Below are positions 1 to 7,890 of a DNA stretch of 64,000 nucleotides, in pieces. The stretch is taken from positions 124,001 to 188,000 of the forward strand of contig NZ_JACIDZ010000003.1 of NCBI RefSeq assembly GCF_014196625.1. The letters run 5' to 3'. Origin of the DNA: Martelella radicis. Lineage in GTDB: Bacteria > Pseudomonadota > Alphaproteobacteria > Rhizobiales > Rhizobiaceae. The position numbers were made by a program, and so were the translations under genes. Below the pieces are notes generated by a model. That model did no database searches and had not been told where the DNA came from. It worked only from the letters and a program-made list of their open reading frames with translations. Position 1 is the first letter of the stretch, and every line of letters begins with the position of its first letter.

Positions 1-1
1 T

Positions 2-424
2 TACACCGCGATGGAAGGCGGGCCCGCCATGCTGAACGGCGTGGCGATCCACGCGGCTGACGGCGATGTCGGGGCCGGCGATGAGCAGCTTGAGCTTTGC
101 CTCCCGGCGAGCCTTGCCGACCGCTTCCACCCGCGTTTTCGAAAACGGCTGAAACGTGCCGCCTATATCCCATCGCTTGCCTATCGTCTTGCGCTCGTTG
201 CCGAAGGCCGGCTCGACGGTACGCTGGTCAGGCCGAATTCCCATGACTGGGACCTTGCCGCTGCCGATATCATCCTCGCGCGGGCCGGCGCGGCGCTTCT
301 CGATGACAAGGGCAGGGCGCTTACCTATAATCGTTCCGGCGTGCGTCACGGCACGCTTTTTGCCGGCAACCGGCGACTGGTCGGCACGCTGTTGCGGCAA
401 TTCGGCCCGCCCGGGCAATCTTGA
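2..424 (+). CDS. Inositol-monophosphatase-family phosphatase, C-terminal part (probable CysQ-like)
   Basis: Open reading frame that enters from the left edge of the window, so the start and catalytic N-terminal half are missing. The 140 or so visible residues carry the family's C-terminal pattern: a SLAYRLALVAEGRLDG strand and helix, then the HDWDLAAADIILARAGA segment whose Trp-Asp contributes to metal and substrate binding in inositol monophosphatases and 3'(2'),5'-bisphosphate nucleotidases. Such genes commonly precede waaA-lpxK in rhizobia. Substrate cannot be settled from this fragment: inositol phosphate and PAP are both possible. The ATG codons at 11 and 29 are internal, because the conserved reading frame continues upstream of them. 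Confidence 0.8.
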   Translation, partial: YTAMEGGPAMLNGVAIHAADGDVGAGDEQLELCLPASLADRFHPRFRKRLKRAAYIPSLAYRLALVAEGRLDGTLVRPNSHDWDLAAADIILARAGAALLDDKGRALTYNRSGVRHGTLFAGNRRLVGTLLRQFGPPGQS

Positions 425-491
425 CAAGAGCAAGCAAACCTTCGACACACTGCGCGAAGGATTTGAGGCAAACGAAACAGTGAGGCTTATC

Positions 492-725
492 ATGGCTGAT
501 ACGGTTGAAAACAAGCAGCTTCTGCATCTCGTCTTCGGCGGCGAGCTTGAAAGCCTGCAAAGCATGAAGTTCACGGATCTCGATGCGCTCGATATCGTGG
601 GTATCTATCCCAATTATGCCAGCGCGCACGCGGCCTGGAAGTCCAAGGCACAGCAGACCGTCGACAATGCCCATATGCGCTACTTCATCGTCCATCTGCA
701 TCGCCTGCTCGACCCCGAAAGCTGA
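492..725 (+). CDS. DUF4170 family small protein
   Basis: Encodes 77 residues beginning MADTVENKQLLHLVFGGEL. The compact alpha/beta pattern (LVFGGEL near residues 14-20, IVGIYPNYASAHAAWKSKA in the middle, RYFIVHLHRLL near the end) matches DUF4170, a small alphaproteobacterial family of unknown function usually found just before the Kdo transferase gene. The frame is open further upstream to 156, but that stretch overlaps the preceding phosphatase gene out of frame, and the ATG at 492 gives the family-length product. It lies 67 bases after the phosphatase gene. The 256 bases to waaA are gene-free; I saw no confident promoter there, only a short hairpin. Confidence 0.85.
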   Translation: MADTVENKQLLHLVFGGELESLQSMKFTDLDALDIVGIYPNYASAHAAWKSKAQQTVDNAHMRYFIVHLHRLLDPES

Positions 726-981
726 TTTTTGAGGCGGTGACTCCATTTTTTCGCCGCAACGGTATGCTCTAGAAAATTCTGCGAATAAGCGAAGTCTGTA
801 TGAGTACAGGCAGGCGTTACTTTGCGTTTGCTGTTGAATGCATCGGTAAAACCGCATTTTTTGAAATTGTTGGCGTGGTCCGGATTCCCGCTTGATGGTA
901 TTTCTATATGCAGGTGATTCGCGTTTTGGTAGCGGTGCGGCTGCCTGTCCTTAGGTTTTGAACGGGGATGCGGACGAAAGT

Positions 982-2373
982 ATGAAGACCGGCTTTTCAG
1001 TTTGGCTCGCCAAAAACGGGTATTGGCTCGGAGGTATTCTCGGCTATCCGTTATTGTGGGCGATACTTCACTACCGGGTAAGAATCGGCAAGGAAGAGCG
1101 CGCGCGTCTCAAAGAGCGTTTCGGTCGTACGAAACTTGCCCGGCCGGATGGCCCGCTGGTCTGGATCCATGCAGCAAGCGTCGGCGAGACGCTCGCCGTC
1201 ACGCAGTTGATCGAGAGCATCAAGAATTGCGGCCTCTCCATTCTTCTGACCAGCGGAACGGTCACCTCTGCAAGGCTTGCCGCCGAGCGCTTCGGTGATG
1301 ACGTGATTCACCAATACGTGCCGATCGATGCCATGCCGGCGGTGTCCCGCTTTCTTGACCACTGGCGGCCCGATCTGGCCGTGAACGTGGAAACAGAGGT
1401 TTGGCCGGTCACGATCAGCGAGCTTGCCCGGCGCAAGATCGCGCAGATCATCGTCAACGGCCGCATCTCGGACCGTTCCTTCGAACGCTGGATGAACCGC
1501 CGTGACCTGGCGCGCAGCCTGTTCTCGCGCTTCTCACTGGTCATGGCACAGACCGATCTGGACGCGGAGCGGTTTTCCGATCTCGGTGCGCTTCACGTCT
1601 CGGTCACAGGCAATCTGAAAGTCGATCGGGAAGCGCCGCCGGCCGACGACCAGCTTGTCGAGACGCTGAAGGGCGAGATCGGCGAGCGACCCGTCTGGGC
1701 AGCGATTTCGACCTTTGACGGCGAGGAAAAGATTGCGGCCGATGTCCATGTGGCGCTGCGTGGCAAGCATCGAGGCCTTCTGACAATCATCGTGCCGCGT
1801 CATCCGGATCGCGGGGACGTGCTCGCCGGGCTGTTTGCCGCAAAGGGGCTCAATGTCAGCCGACGCTCGCTCGGCGAGATCCCGGTGGAGGAGACCGATA
1901 TTCTGCTCGGCGACACGATGGGGGACATGGGCCTTTATCTGCGCCTGACCGAAATCGCCTTCGTCGGCCGTTCGCTGATCGCCAAGGGCGGGCAGAACCC
2001 GCTCGAACCGGCCATGCTCGGTGCGGCGGTGATCACCGGGCCCCACGTCGACAACTTCCGCGACACCTACAGACAACTTCGCCAGCGCGGCGCGGTGCGC
2101 ACCGTCGAAGGCGCCGAGGCGCTGATGCAATCGGTCGATTTTCTCCTGAGTGACCGGGACGCGCGAGGCCACATGATCTCGGCCGGCTATGCCGGCGTCA
2201 GGGAGATGCGCGGCGCTCTGATCAAGACGATGAAGGGCATGGAGCGCTTTTTGGCGCCGCTGCGGCTTGAAGCGCGGTTCTTTGCCCGGCCGCGGCCGGT
2301 TCCGGAGAAGAAACGCAGCGTCAACATTCAGGACAAGATCGCGAGCCAGGACCTGCGCAAGGCTCTTCGCTGA
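982..2373 (+). CDS. waaA: 3-deoxy-D-manno-octulosonic acid (Kdo) transferase WaaA/KdtA
   Basis: A 463-residue GT30 glycosyltransferase that transfers Kdo from CMP-Kdo onto lipid IVA at the inner face of the cytoplasmic membrane. An N-terminal hydrophobic helix (about residues 12-30) anchors it. The donor-fold signature IHAASVGET sits at 62-70, and the ETEVWP motif follows in the first Rossmann-like half. The C-terminal half contains the FVGRSL and GGQNPLEPA segments typical of the family. The ATG at 982 was preferred over an in-frame TTG at 958 because it gives the usual N-terminus. lpxK follows 47 bases downstream, so both lipid A genes are probably cotranscribed. Confidence 0.95.
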   Translation: MKTGFSVWLAKNGYWLGGILGYPLLWAILHYRVRIGKEERARLKERFGRTKLARPDGPLVWIHAASVGETLAVTQLIESIKNCGLSILLTSGTVTSARLAAERFGDDVIHQYVPIDAMPAVSRFLDHWRPDLAVNVETEVWPVTISELARRKIAQIIVNGRISDRSFERWMNRRDLARSLFSRFSLVMAQTDLDAERFSDLGALHVSVTGNLKVDREAPPADDQLVETLKGEIGERPVWAAISTFDGEEKIAADVHVALRGKHRGLLTIIVPRHPDRGDVLAGLFAAKGLNVSRRSLGEIPVEETDILLGDTMGDMGLYLRLTEIAFVGRSLIAKGGQNPLEPAMLGAAVITGPHVDNFRDTYRQLRQRGAVRTVEGAEALMQSVDFLLSDRDARGHMISAGYAGVREMRGALIKTMKGMERFLAPLRLEARFFARPRPVPEKKRSVNIQDKIASQDLRKALR

Positions 2374-2420
2374 ACGGGCGGTCCTGCCGTCCTGTCGTCG
2401 AAACGGGGGCGGCTCAAACC

Positions 2421-3461
2421 ATGTTTTCCTCAATCCACGCCTTCTGGTGGCAAAAGGGCCATATTCTCAGTCTGGTTCTCTGGCCGTTTTCGCGTCTCTA
2501 TGGCGCCATCGCCGGAAGACGGATGCGACGCGCGCGCGGGGCGTGCGTTCAGGTACCGGTTCTGTGCGTGGGTAATTTTACCGTGGGCGGAACCGGCAAG
2601 ACTCCGGTTGCCGAAGCCCTGGCGCGCGCCGCAATCGGCGCGGGCAGAAAGCCGGGCTTTGTGTTGCGCGGATATGGCGCGAAAGTCACCACCCCGCGAC
2701 TGGTGGACCCGAAGCGCCATACCCATGCCGACGTGGGCGACGAGGCGCTGATGCTGGCGCGCACCGCGCCCGTGGCGGTCTCTCCCGCAAGGGTGGACGC
2801 GGCGCGGCTTCTGGAAAGCGAGGGCGTCGACTTCATTATCATGGATGACGGTTTGCAAAGCGGCAGGCTGAGGCCGGATTTCGCTTTAGCCGTGGTCGAT
2901 GCCAAGCGCGGTTTCGGCAACGGCCTCTGCCTGCCCGCCGGGCCGCTGAGAGCGCCGCTTGCCGCCCAGTTCCCGAAAACGGACGTTATTCTCGTCAATG
3001 GCGAAGGCGCGCGCGCGGGCGAGGTCGAAAGTCTTGCCCGGCACGCACGGGTTCCCGTCGAGCGGCTCAGCCAGAAACCGGCGGACGAGGATGTCGAAAG
3101 ACTGTCCGGCCGCCGGGTTCTCGCCTATGCCGGGATCGGCGATCCGGACAAGTTCTTCGATACGCTTGAGGGGCTCGGCGCCGTTGTCGTGGAGCGGGTG
3201 CGCCTTGCCGACCATGCTCCGATTACCCCGGCGCTGGCGTGCAACCTCATGGCGCAGGCAGCCGCCGGCGAGCTCCTTCCCGTCACCACGGCCAAGGACA
3301 TGGCGCGGCTTTCGGGCGCGCGGGACGGCAATCTTGCCGCCTTGCGCGCCATGAGCGCGGTCCTGGAAATCACCGCCGTGTTCGAGGACGAGGCAATGGC
3401 CGATTGCCTGGTTTCTGCCGCCGCCGACGCTTTCAGGAAGCGCTCCGGCGCGCCTTCGTGA
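2421..3461 (+). CDS. lpxK: Tetraacyldisaccharide 4'-kinase LpxK
   Basis: A 346-residue membrane-associated P-loop kinase that phosphorylates the 4' position of the tetraacyl disaccharide 1-phosphate to make lipid IVA, the acceptor for WaaA encoded just upstream. An amphipathic or hydrophobic N-terminal segment (about residues 10-30) precedes the Walker A-like GNFTVGGTGKTP at 51-62. The IIMDDGLQ motif supplies the Walker B-like acidic pair. Length and order of motifs fit the family. In many rhizobia a DUF2093 gene follows; here there is none in the 111 bases before the GNAT gene. Confidence 0.95.
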   Translation: MFSSIHAFWWQKGHILSLVLWPFSRLYGAIAGRRMRRARGACVQVPVLCVGNFTVGGTGKTPVAEALARAAIGAGRKPGFVLRGYGAKVTTPRLVDPKRHTHADVGDEALMLARTAPVAVSPARVDAARLLESEGVDFIIMDDGLQSGRLRPDFALAVVDAKRGFGNGLCLPAGPLRAPLAAQFPKTDVILVNGEGARAGEVESLARHARVPVERLSQKPADEDVERLSGRRVLAYAGIGDPDKFFDTLEGLGAVVVERVRLADHAPITPALACNLMAQAAAGELLPVTTAKDMARLSGARDGNLAALRAMSAVLEITAVFEDEAMADCLVSAAADAFRKRSGAPS

Positions 3462-3572
3462 CATCCCCTTCGCGGTCGCTTCACGGCTCCCTTTCGATTT
3501 GGTGTGGGCAAATGCGGTCGATTGTCGTATTCTCAACCTGTGCCGAAAGAGCAAGAATATCGGTAGGGTGCC

Positions 3573-4079
3573 ATGAGGATATTGTCTGGCGATGTGCGCC
3601 CCGCGAAAGCGGACGATGCGGAAAAGATCGCGAACGTGCACTGGCACGCCTGGCAGCATACCTATGCGGGCATCATTCCCCATGTCGTTCTGCAGACGAT
3701 GATCACCGAGCGCAATCTGGCCTGGTGGCGTCGGGCGATCGCCAGCGAGGAAACGCTTCTGGTGCTCGAAGTCGAGGGCGAGCCGGTCGGCTATGCCAGC
3801 GTCGGCCTCAACCGGGTAAAGACATTGCCGCAGGAAGGCGAGATCTACGAAATCTACCTTTTGCCCGAATATCAGGGCCTTGGTTTTGGCCGCGAACTGT
3901 TCGAGGCCGCGCGCCGGCTGCTGAATTCGCTCGGCTGCAAGGGCACGATCTGCTGGGCGATCGACACGCTCGACCAGGCCGCCTTCTTCTTCAGCGGGCT
4001 TGGCGGCAAGCCTCTCGCCTTCGCCGAGGAGCACTATGGCGACCGGCTGATCGGCAGAATTTCCTACGTCTGGGACTGA
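3573..4079 (+). CDS. GNAT family N-acetyltransferase
   Basis: A 168-residue protein with a complete GNAT fold: N-terminal VRPAKADDAEKIANVH, central strand PVGYASVGLN, the acetyl-CoA pyrophosphate loop EIYLLPEYQGLGFGREL (Q-x-x-G-x-G variant, about residues 90-108), and a C-terminal strand ending in LIGRISYVWD. It would transfer an acetyl group from acetyl-CoA to an amine, but the substrate is not predictable from sequence. It stands between lpxK and ppa with its own start (ATG, TAGGG upstream). No partner toxin or antitoxin gene was seen. Confidence 0.85.
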   Translation: MRILSGDVRPAKADDAEKIANVHWHAWQHTYAGIIPHVVLQTMITERNLAWWRRAIASEETLLVLEVEGEPVGYASVGLNRVKTLPQEGEIYEIYLLPEYQGLGFGRELFEAARRLLNSLGCKGTICWAIDTLDQAAFFFSGLGGKPLAFAEEHYGDRLIGRISYVWD

Positions 4080-4198
4080 CAGCCGCCCGCCGCTATCCGG
4101 CGCGGACCGGGAAATTAACGGAAGTCATTTCGCGTTATTGCTTTGTCGGGCCAATTTGATTATCCAAGTCGCGATATTTTCCCTGTTTGGAGGCACCT

Positions 4199-4732
4199 AT
4201 GCGTATTGAAGCGATTTCCATCGGCAAGAACCCGCCGGACGACATCAACGTCATTGTCGAAGTGCCGATGGGCGGCCAGCCGATCAAGTACGAGATGGAC
4301 AAGGACGCCGGCGTGCTGGTCGTGGACCGCTTTCTCTATACGCCGATGATGTATCCCGGCAATTACGGCTTCGTGCCCCATACGCTTTCCGATGACGGCG
4401 ACCCGATCGACGTGCTCATCTGCAATTTCCGTCCGCTGATGCCCGGCTGCGTTATCAATGTCCGCCCGATCGGCGTGATGATGATGGAAGACAATTCCGG
4501 CAAGGATGAAAAGATCATAGCCGTTCCTTCGCAGGACGTCAGCGCCCGCTTCGACAAGGTGCAGAACTTCACCGATATCCCGGAAATCCAGCTGAAGCAG
4601 GTCGAGCACTTCTTCGAGCACTACAAGGATCTGGAGCCCGGCAAATGGGTCAAGATCTTCGGCTGGCACGATGTCAACGAAGCCAAGAAGCTGATCGTGG
4701 AGGCCATCGAGCGCGCCAAGGACAAGGGCTGA
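4199..4732 (+). CDS. ppa: Inorganic pyrophosphatase
   Basis: A 177-residue family I soluble pyrophosphatase that hydrolyses PPi to two phosphates and pulls biosynthetic reactions forward. All the metal and substrate residues are visible at the family spacing: E21, K30, R44, Y52, Y56, D66-D68-D71 in DDGDPIDV, and D98, D103, K105. The ATG at 4199 is chosen over the in-frame TTG at 4187 because a strong GGAGG lies at 4189-4193. The gene is monocistronic, with a terminator about 45 bases after the stop. Confidence 0.96.
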   Translation: MRIEAISIGKNPPDDINVIVEVPMGGQPIKYEMDKDAGVLVVDRFLYTPMMYPGNYGFVPHTLSDDGDPIDVLICNFRPLMPGCVINVRPIGVMMMEDNSGKDEKIIAVPSQDVSARFDKVQNFTDIPEIQLKQVEHFFEHYKDLEPGKWVKIFGWHDVNEAKKLIVEAIERAKDKG

Positions 4733-4776
4733 GGCTTCTGAAACGCCGGCATCGCGGCTTTCGCCAATATGAAAGG

Positions 4777-4805
4777 CGCCGGGTCCCGAGGGTCCGGCGT
4801 TTTTA
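4777..4805 (+). terminator. Rho-independent terminator after ppa
   Basis: CGCCGG at 4777-4782 pairs with CCGGCG at 4794-4799 around an 11-base loop and is followed by TTTTT. It stands between ppa (plus strand) and the convergent yggT-like gene. Confidence 0.8.
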
Positions 4806-4901
4806 CTGTTCGGTTGCGCGCTCTTGCCCCAGCTTTCGAGGCGCGCGTCATGCCATTGCTGCGGTCTTGCAGCAGAGCGGCCTTTTCTGAATCCCGTCCG
4901 G

Positions 4902-5192
4902 TCAGTAAAGCCGCGGGATCACGCCGGTCAGGATCAGACGCTGCAGGAAGAATACGATCAGCAGTACGATCACCGGCGAAATATCGATGCCGCCGAGATT
5001 GGGCAGGAAATTGCGGATCGGGCGGTAGACGGGCTCGGTGATCGCATAGAGCGCGCGGCCGATCGAATTGATGAATTCGCTGCGCGCGTTGATGATATTG
5101 AACGCGTAGAGCCAGGAGAATATGGCGCTGGCGATGATCACCCACTTATAGATTTCAAGCGCGTAGAAAATCGTCTCGAATAGCGCGATCAT
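4902..5192 (-). CDS. YggT family integral membrane protein
   Basis: A 96-residue protein with two hydrophobic helices, one near the N-terminus ([19 protein letters not shown]) and one near the C-terminus ([16 protein letters not shown]). They flank the conserved YggT loop that contains [16 protein letters not shown]. YggT proteins are linked to osmotic or cation stress and, in other bacteria, to envelope and division functions; the precise role is unknown. The start at 5192 has a GGGAG ribosome-binding site; ten extra codons are open upstream but lack one. Confidence 0.9.
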   Translation of the reverse strand: MIALFETIFYALEIYKWVIIASAIFSWLYAFNIINARSEFINSIGRALYAITEPVYRPIRNFLPNLGGIDISPVIVLLIVFFLQRLILTGVIPRLY

Positions 5193-5330
5193 TGATAACT
5201 CCCGTTTTTTCCTTGCAAACATTTAGACATTCAAATCTAAACGGGCAAGGGGCCTCGGGTTTTCATCGGTTCGGATCGTTCGAAAACCGGATACGTTCCT
5301 GTCATTCGTAATCCGGAAAGCCAGATCCAG

Positions 5331-6578
5331 ATGATAAACTCTGAGACCGGCGCGCGCTTCGACGCTTTTCGACACCGAAGCTACGCCCTCTATTTCTTCT
5401 CGCGTTTTCTTGGCACCTTTGCCGTCCAGATCGTATCCGTTGCCGTCGGATGGCAGATGTATGACGAGACAGGCAATGCCTTTTATCTGGGCCTGATCGG
5501 GCTATTCCAGTTTCTGCCCGCTCTGCTCCTGACGCTGGTGACCGGCACGGTCGCCGACCGCTACAACCGCCGCATGATCGCAGCCATTTGCTTCGGCGTC
5601 GCCACCGCCTGCGCCGCCATCTTGCTGATGATCACGGTCCTTGGCGTCTTTTCCCCCTGGCCGGTTTTTGCGCTTCTGGCCGTCTTCGGTACGGAAAGGG
5701 CCTTTTCCGGACCCGCGCTGCAGTCTCTGGCGCCGAACCTTGTGCCGGAAAAGGACCTCGCCAATGCCATCGCCTGGAATTCATCTTCCTGGCAGATCGC
5801 TTCGATTGTCGGGCCTGTCGCCGGCGGTTTGCTCTACGGCGGCGGCGCGGTCCTTGCTTATGCCACTGCCCTTGCACTCTTTGCCGGGGCCACTGTGCTG
5901 ATGCTGATGGTGCCGAAGCCTGCCAGCAGACGACCGCACAGCGCTGTCTCCTTTGAAAGCATTCTTGCCGGCTTCCGCTTCATCACCTCGGAAAAAGTGG
6001 TGCTTGGAGCGATCTCGCTCGACCTTTTCGTCGTGCTCCTCGGAGGCGCGGTGGCGCTGATGCCCGTCTTTGCGCGCGATATCCTTGATCTTGGGCCCTG
6101 GGGGCTCGGCCTGCTGCGCGCGGCGCCCGGCGTCGGCGGCGTGCTGGTGGCCCTTGTTCTGGCCAGCGTGCCGATCCGCCATCATGCCGGCTATTACATG
6201 TTCGCGGGCGTTGCCGTGTTCGGCATCTCAACGATCGTCTTCGGCCTTTCCGCCAGCCCGTGGATCTCGATCGCGGCGCTTGCGGTGATGGGCGGGGCGG
6301 ACATGATCTCGGTCTATGTGCGCGAGACCCTGATCGCGCTGTGGACGCCGGATGAATTGCGCGGCCGGGTGAACGCCGTCAACATGGTCTTTGTCGGCGC
6401 CTCCAACGAACTCGGCGAGTTCCGGGCGGGCACCATGGCCCATGTGATCGGCGCCGTTCCCGCCGTCATCTTCGGCGGTATCGGCTCGCTGGCTGTCGCC
6501 GGCATCTGGGCAGCGAAATTCACCAAGCTGCGCAATGTCGACAGTCTGGAAACGCCCGATCACCTCGTCGGGCGGTAG
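5331..6578 (+). CDS. MFS transporter, EntS/MFS_3-like exporter
   Basis: A 415-residue, twelve-helix major facilitator with the signature loop GTVADRYNRRMI between helices 2 and 3 (about residues 67-78) and the paired NAIAWNSSSWQIASIVGPVAGG segment that marks the MFS_3/enterobactin-exporter branch. The C-terminal half includes ELRGRVNAVNMVFVGASNELGEF. Members export siderophores or drugs by proton antiport; the substrate here is unknown. It is a single gene between the divergent yggT-like gene and a convergent amidotransferase gene nine bases away. Confidence 0.9.
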   Translation: MINSETGARFDAFRHRSYALYFFSRFLGTFAVQIVSVAVGWQMYDETGNAFYLGLIGLFQFLPALLLTLVTGTVADRYNRRMIAAICFGVATACAAILLMITVLGVFSPWPVFALLAVFGTERAFSGPALQSLAPNLVPEKDLANAIAWNSSSWQIASIVGPVAGGLLYGGGAVLAYATALALFAGATVLMLMVPKPASRRPHSAVSFESILAGFRFITSEKVVLGAISLDLFVVLLGGAVALMPVFARDILDLGPWGLGLLRAAPGVGGVLVALVLASVPIRHHAGYYMFAGVAVFGISTIVFGLSASPWISIAALAVMGGADMISVYVRETLIALWTPDELRGRVNAVNMVFVGASNELGEFRAGTMAHVIGAVPAVIFGGIGSLAVAGIWAAKFTKLRNVDSLETPDHLVGR

Positions 6579-6587
6579 GCGATCCGG

Positions 6588-7289
6588 TCAGCCGGCCTCG
6601 TCGAAGACGATGTCGAGGAAGTTGTCGAGCCAGGCTTTCAGCGCGCGGTCATGCAGCATCCGGCCTTCCAGATGCGCGCTGCCCGGCTGGGCTTTCGGCA
6701 GGGTGAACCGGCTTGCGCCGCGCACCACCCAGCTCTGCATCATCATCCGCGTCAGCTCGGCGTGGAACTGCACGCCGTAGGCCCTCTTGCCGTAGCGATA
6801 GGCCTGATTGGGGTAGAGGTCGCCGCGCGCCAGAAGCTCGGCCCCGTGCGGCAGTTCGAAACCCTCGCGGTGGAACTGGTAGACCATGGACGGCCACTTC
6901 ATCAGCATGCGGCCATTATTCGTGGCCTCGATCGGATACCAGCCGATCTCCACCGAGCCGTCATGATTGCCGTAGACCTTCGCGCCGAGCTGACGGGCCA
7001 GCATCTGCGCGCCGAGGCAGATGCCGAGAAAGGGCCGGTTCTCCTTCAGCGGCACGTCGAGCCAGTTGATCTCGCGGCGGACATAGTCCTCGTTGTCATT
7101 GGCGCTCATGGGGCCGCCGAAGACGACGGCGCCGGAATGGTTTTCAAGCGTTTCCGGCAGTCCATCGCCCAGGGCAGGGCGGCGAATGTCGAGGGGAAAG
7201 TGCTTCTGCATGAGAAGCTGGCCGACCCGGCCGGGCGTCGAACGTTCCTGATGCAGGATGATCAGGACCGGTTTCTTTCTGTCACTCAT
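6588..7289 (-). CDS. Class I glutamine amidotransferase-like protein (GMP synthase-like domain)
   Basis: A 233-residue stand-alone class I amidotransferase domain. The catalytic triad is intact: nucleophile C91 in GICLGAQML, and H176 with E178 in GVQFHAELT. The oxyanion region FGGPMSAND is at about 58-65. It contains no synthetase domain, so it either works with a separate partner or acts as a gamma-glutamyl hydrolase, as proposed for relatives that handle glutamylated polyamines. Its start overlaps the end of the upstream TerB-like gene by 8 bases, which indicates translational coupling. Confidence 0.85.
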   Translation of the reverse strand: MSDRKKPVLIILHQERSTPGRVGQLLMQKHFPLDIRRPALGDGLPETLENHSGAVVFGGPMSANDNEDYVRREINWLDVPLKENRPFLGICLGAQMLARQLGAKVYGNHDGSVEIGWYPIEATNNGRMLMKWPSMVYQFHREGFELPHGAELLARGDLYPNQAYRYGKRAYGVQFHAELTRMMMQSWVVRGASRFTLPKAQPGSAHLEGRMLHDRALKAWLDNFLDIVFDEAG

Positions 7290-7770
7290 CGTTTTCGGTG
7301 TCTTTCTCGTCCGCGATCTCGGCCCGCTTCAGGGCCGCCTGCCGCTCCAGCACGCGGTCACGGCCGGAAACGCCGATCAGTTCGGCGATCCGCCAGACCA
7401 CATTGTCTTCCATTTCGCTGCGGCTGCCGTCGGCATAGGCGATGTCCCAGAGCAGGCCGATCAGGCGGATGCGCTGGTCCTCGTCAAGATGCCGCTTCAC
7501 ATCGGAGGTAAAGCGGTAGAAATCCACGGCCTCGCTGCCAGCTTCTTCACCGGCCGAAATGAGGTCGTCAAGCCCTGCGCCATGGAGCCCGTACTGGCTT
7601 TCCATGAGTTCCCTGAGGCGTTTCTGCTCGCTCTCGCTGATTACGCCATCGGCTTCCATCACCTGGTAGCACAGCGCGACCACGGCGACGCGCGCATCGT
7701 TCGGCCGCGCACTGGCGTCCTCGGCGTCATTGGTGATGTCCTGCAGAAACCTGCTGATTTTTTCGAACAT
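7282..7770 (-). CDS. TerB family (tellurite-resistance-like) protein
   Basis: A 162-residue soluble helical protein of the TerB/DjlA-N type. The hallmark acidic helix-turn segments are present twice: VVALCYQVMEADGVISESE (about residues 30-48) and LLWDIAYADGSRSEMEDNV (about 106-124), which probably bind a metal ion. Such single-domain proteins are common in alphaproteobacteria and their biochemical role is not established. The C-terminal tail is acidic. It is followed, with an 8-base overlap, by the amidotransferase gene. A ten-base palindrome ATGTTAACAT lies about 30 bases before the start. Confidence 0.85.
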   Translation of the reverse strand: MFEKISRFLQDITNDAEDASARPNDARVAVVALCYQVMEADGVISESEQKRLRELMESQYGLHGAGLDDLISAGEEAGSEAVDFYRFTSDVKRHLDEDQRIRLIGLLWDIAYADGSRSEMEDNVVWRIAELIGVSGRDRVLERQAALKRAEIADEKDTENDE

Positions 7771-7890
7771 GCGGAAGAATGCCTTGCTGGAGGGAATGAT
7801 GTTAACATGGCGTCGGGACGCTCATCCGCCAATAGGCCAATTGCGTCCGCTGGGTCAAATTACGGTTATGACAATTGCCAGGAAGGCCTG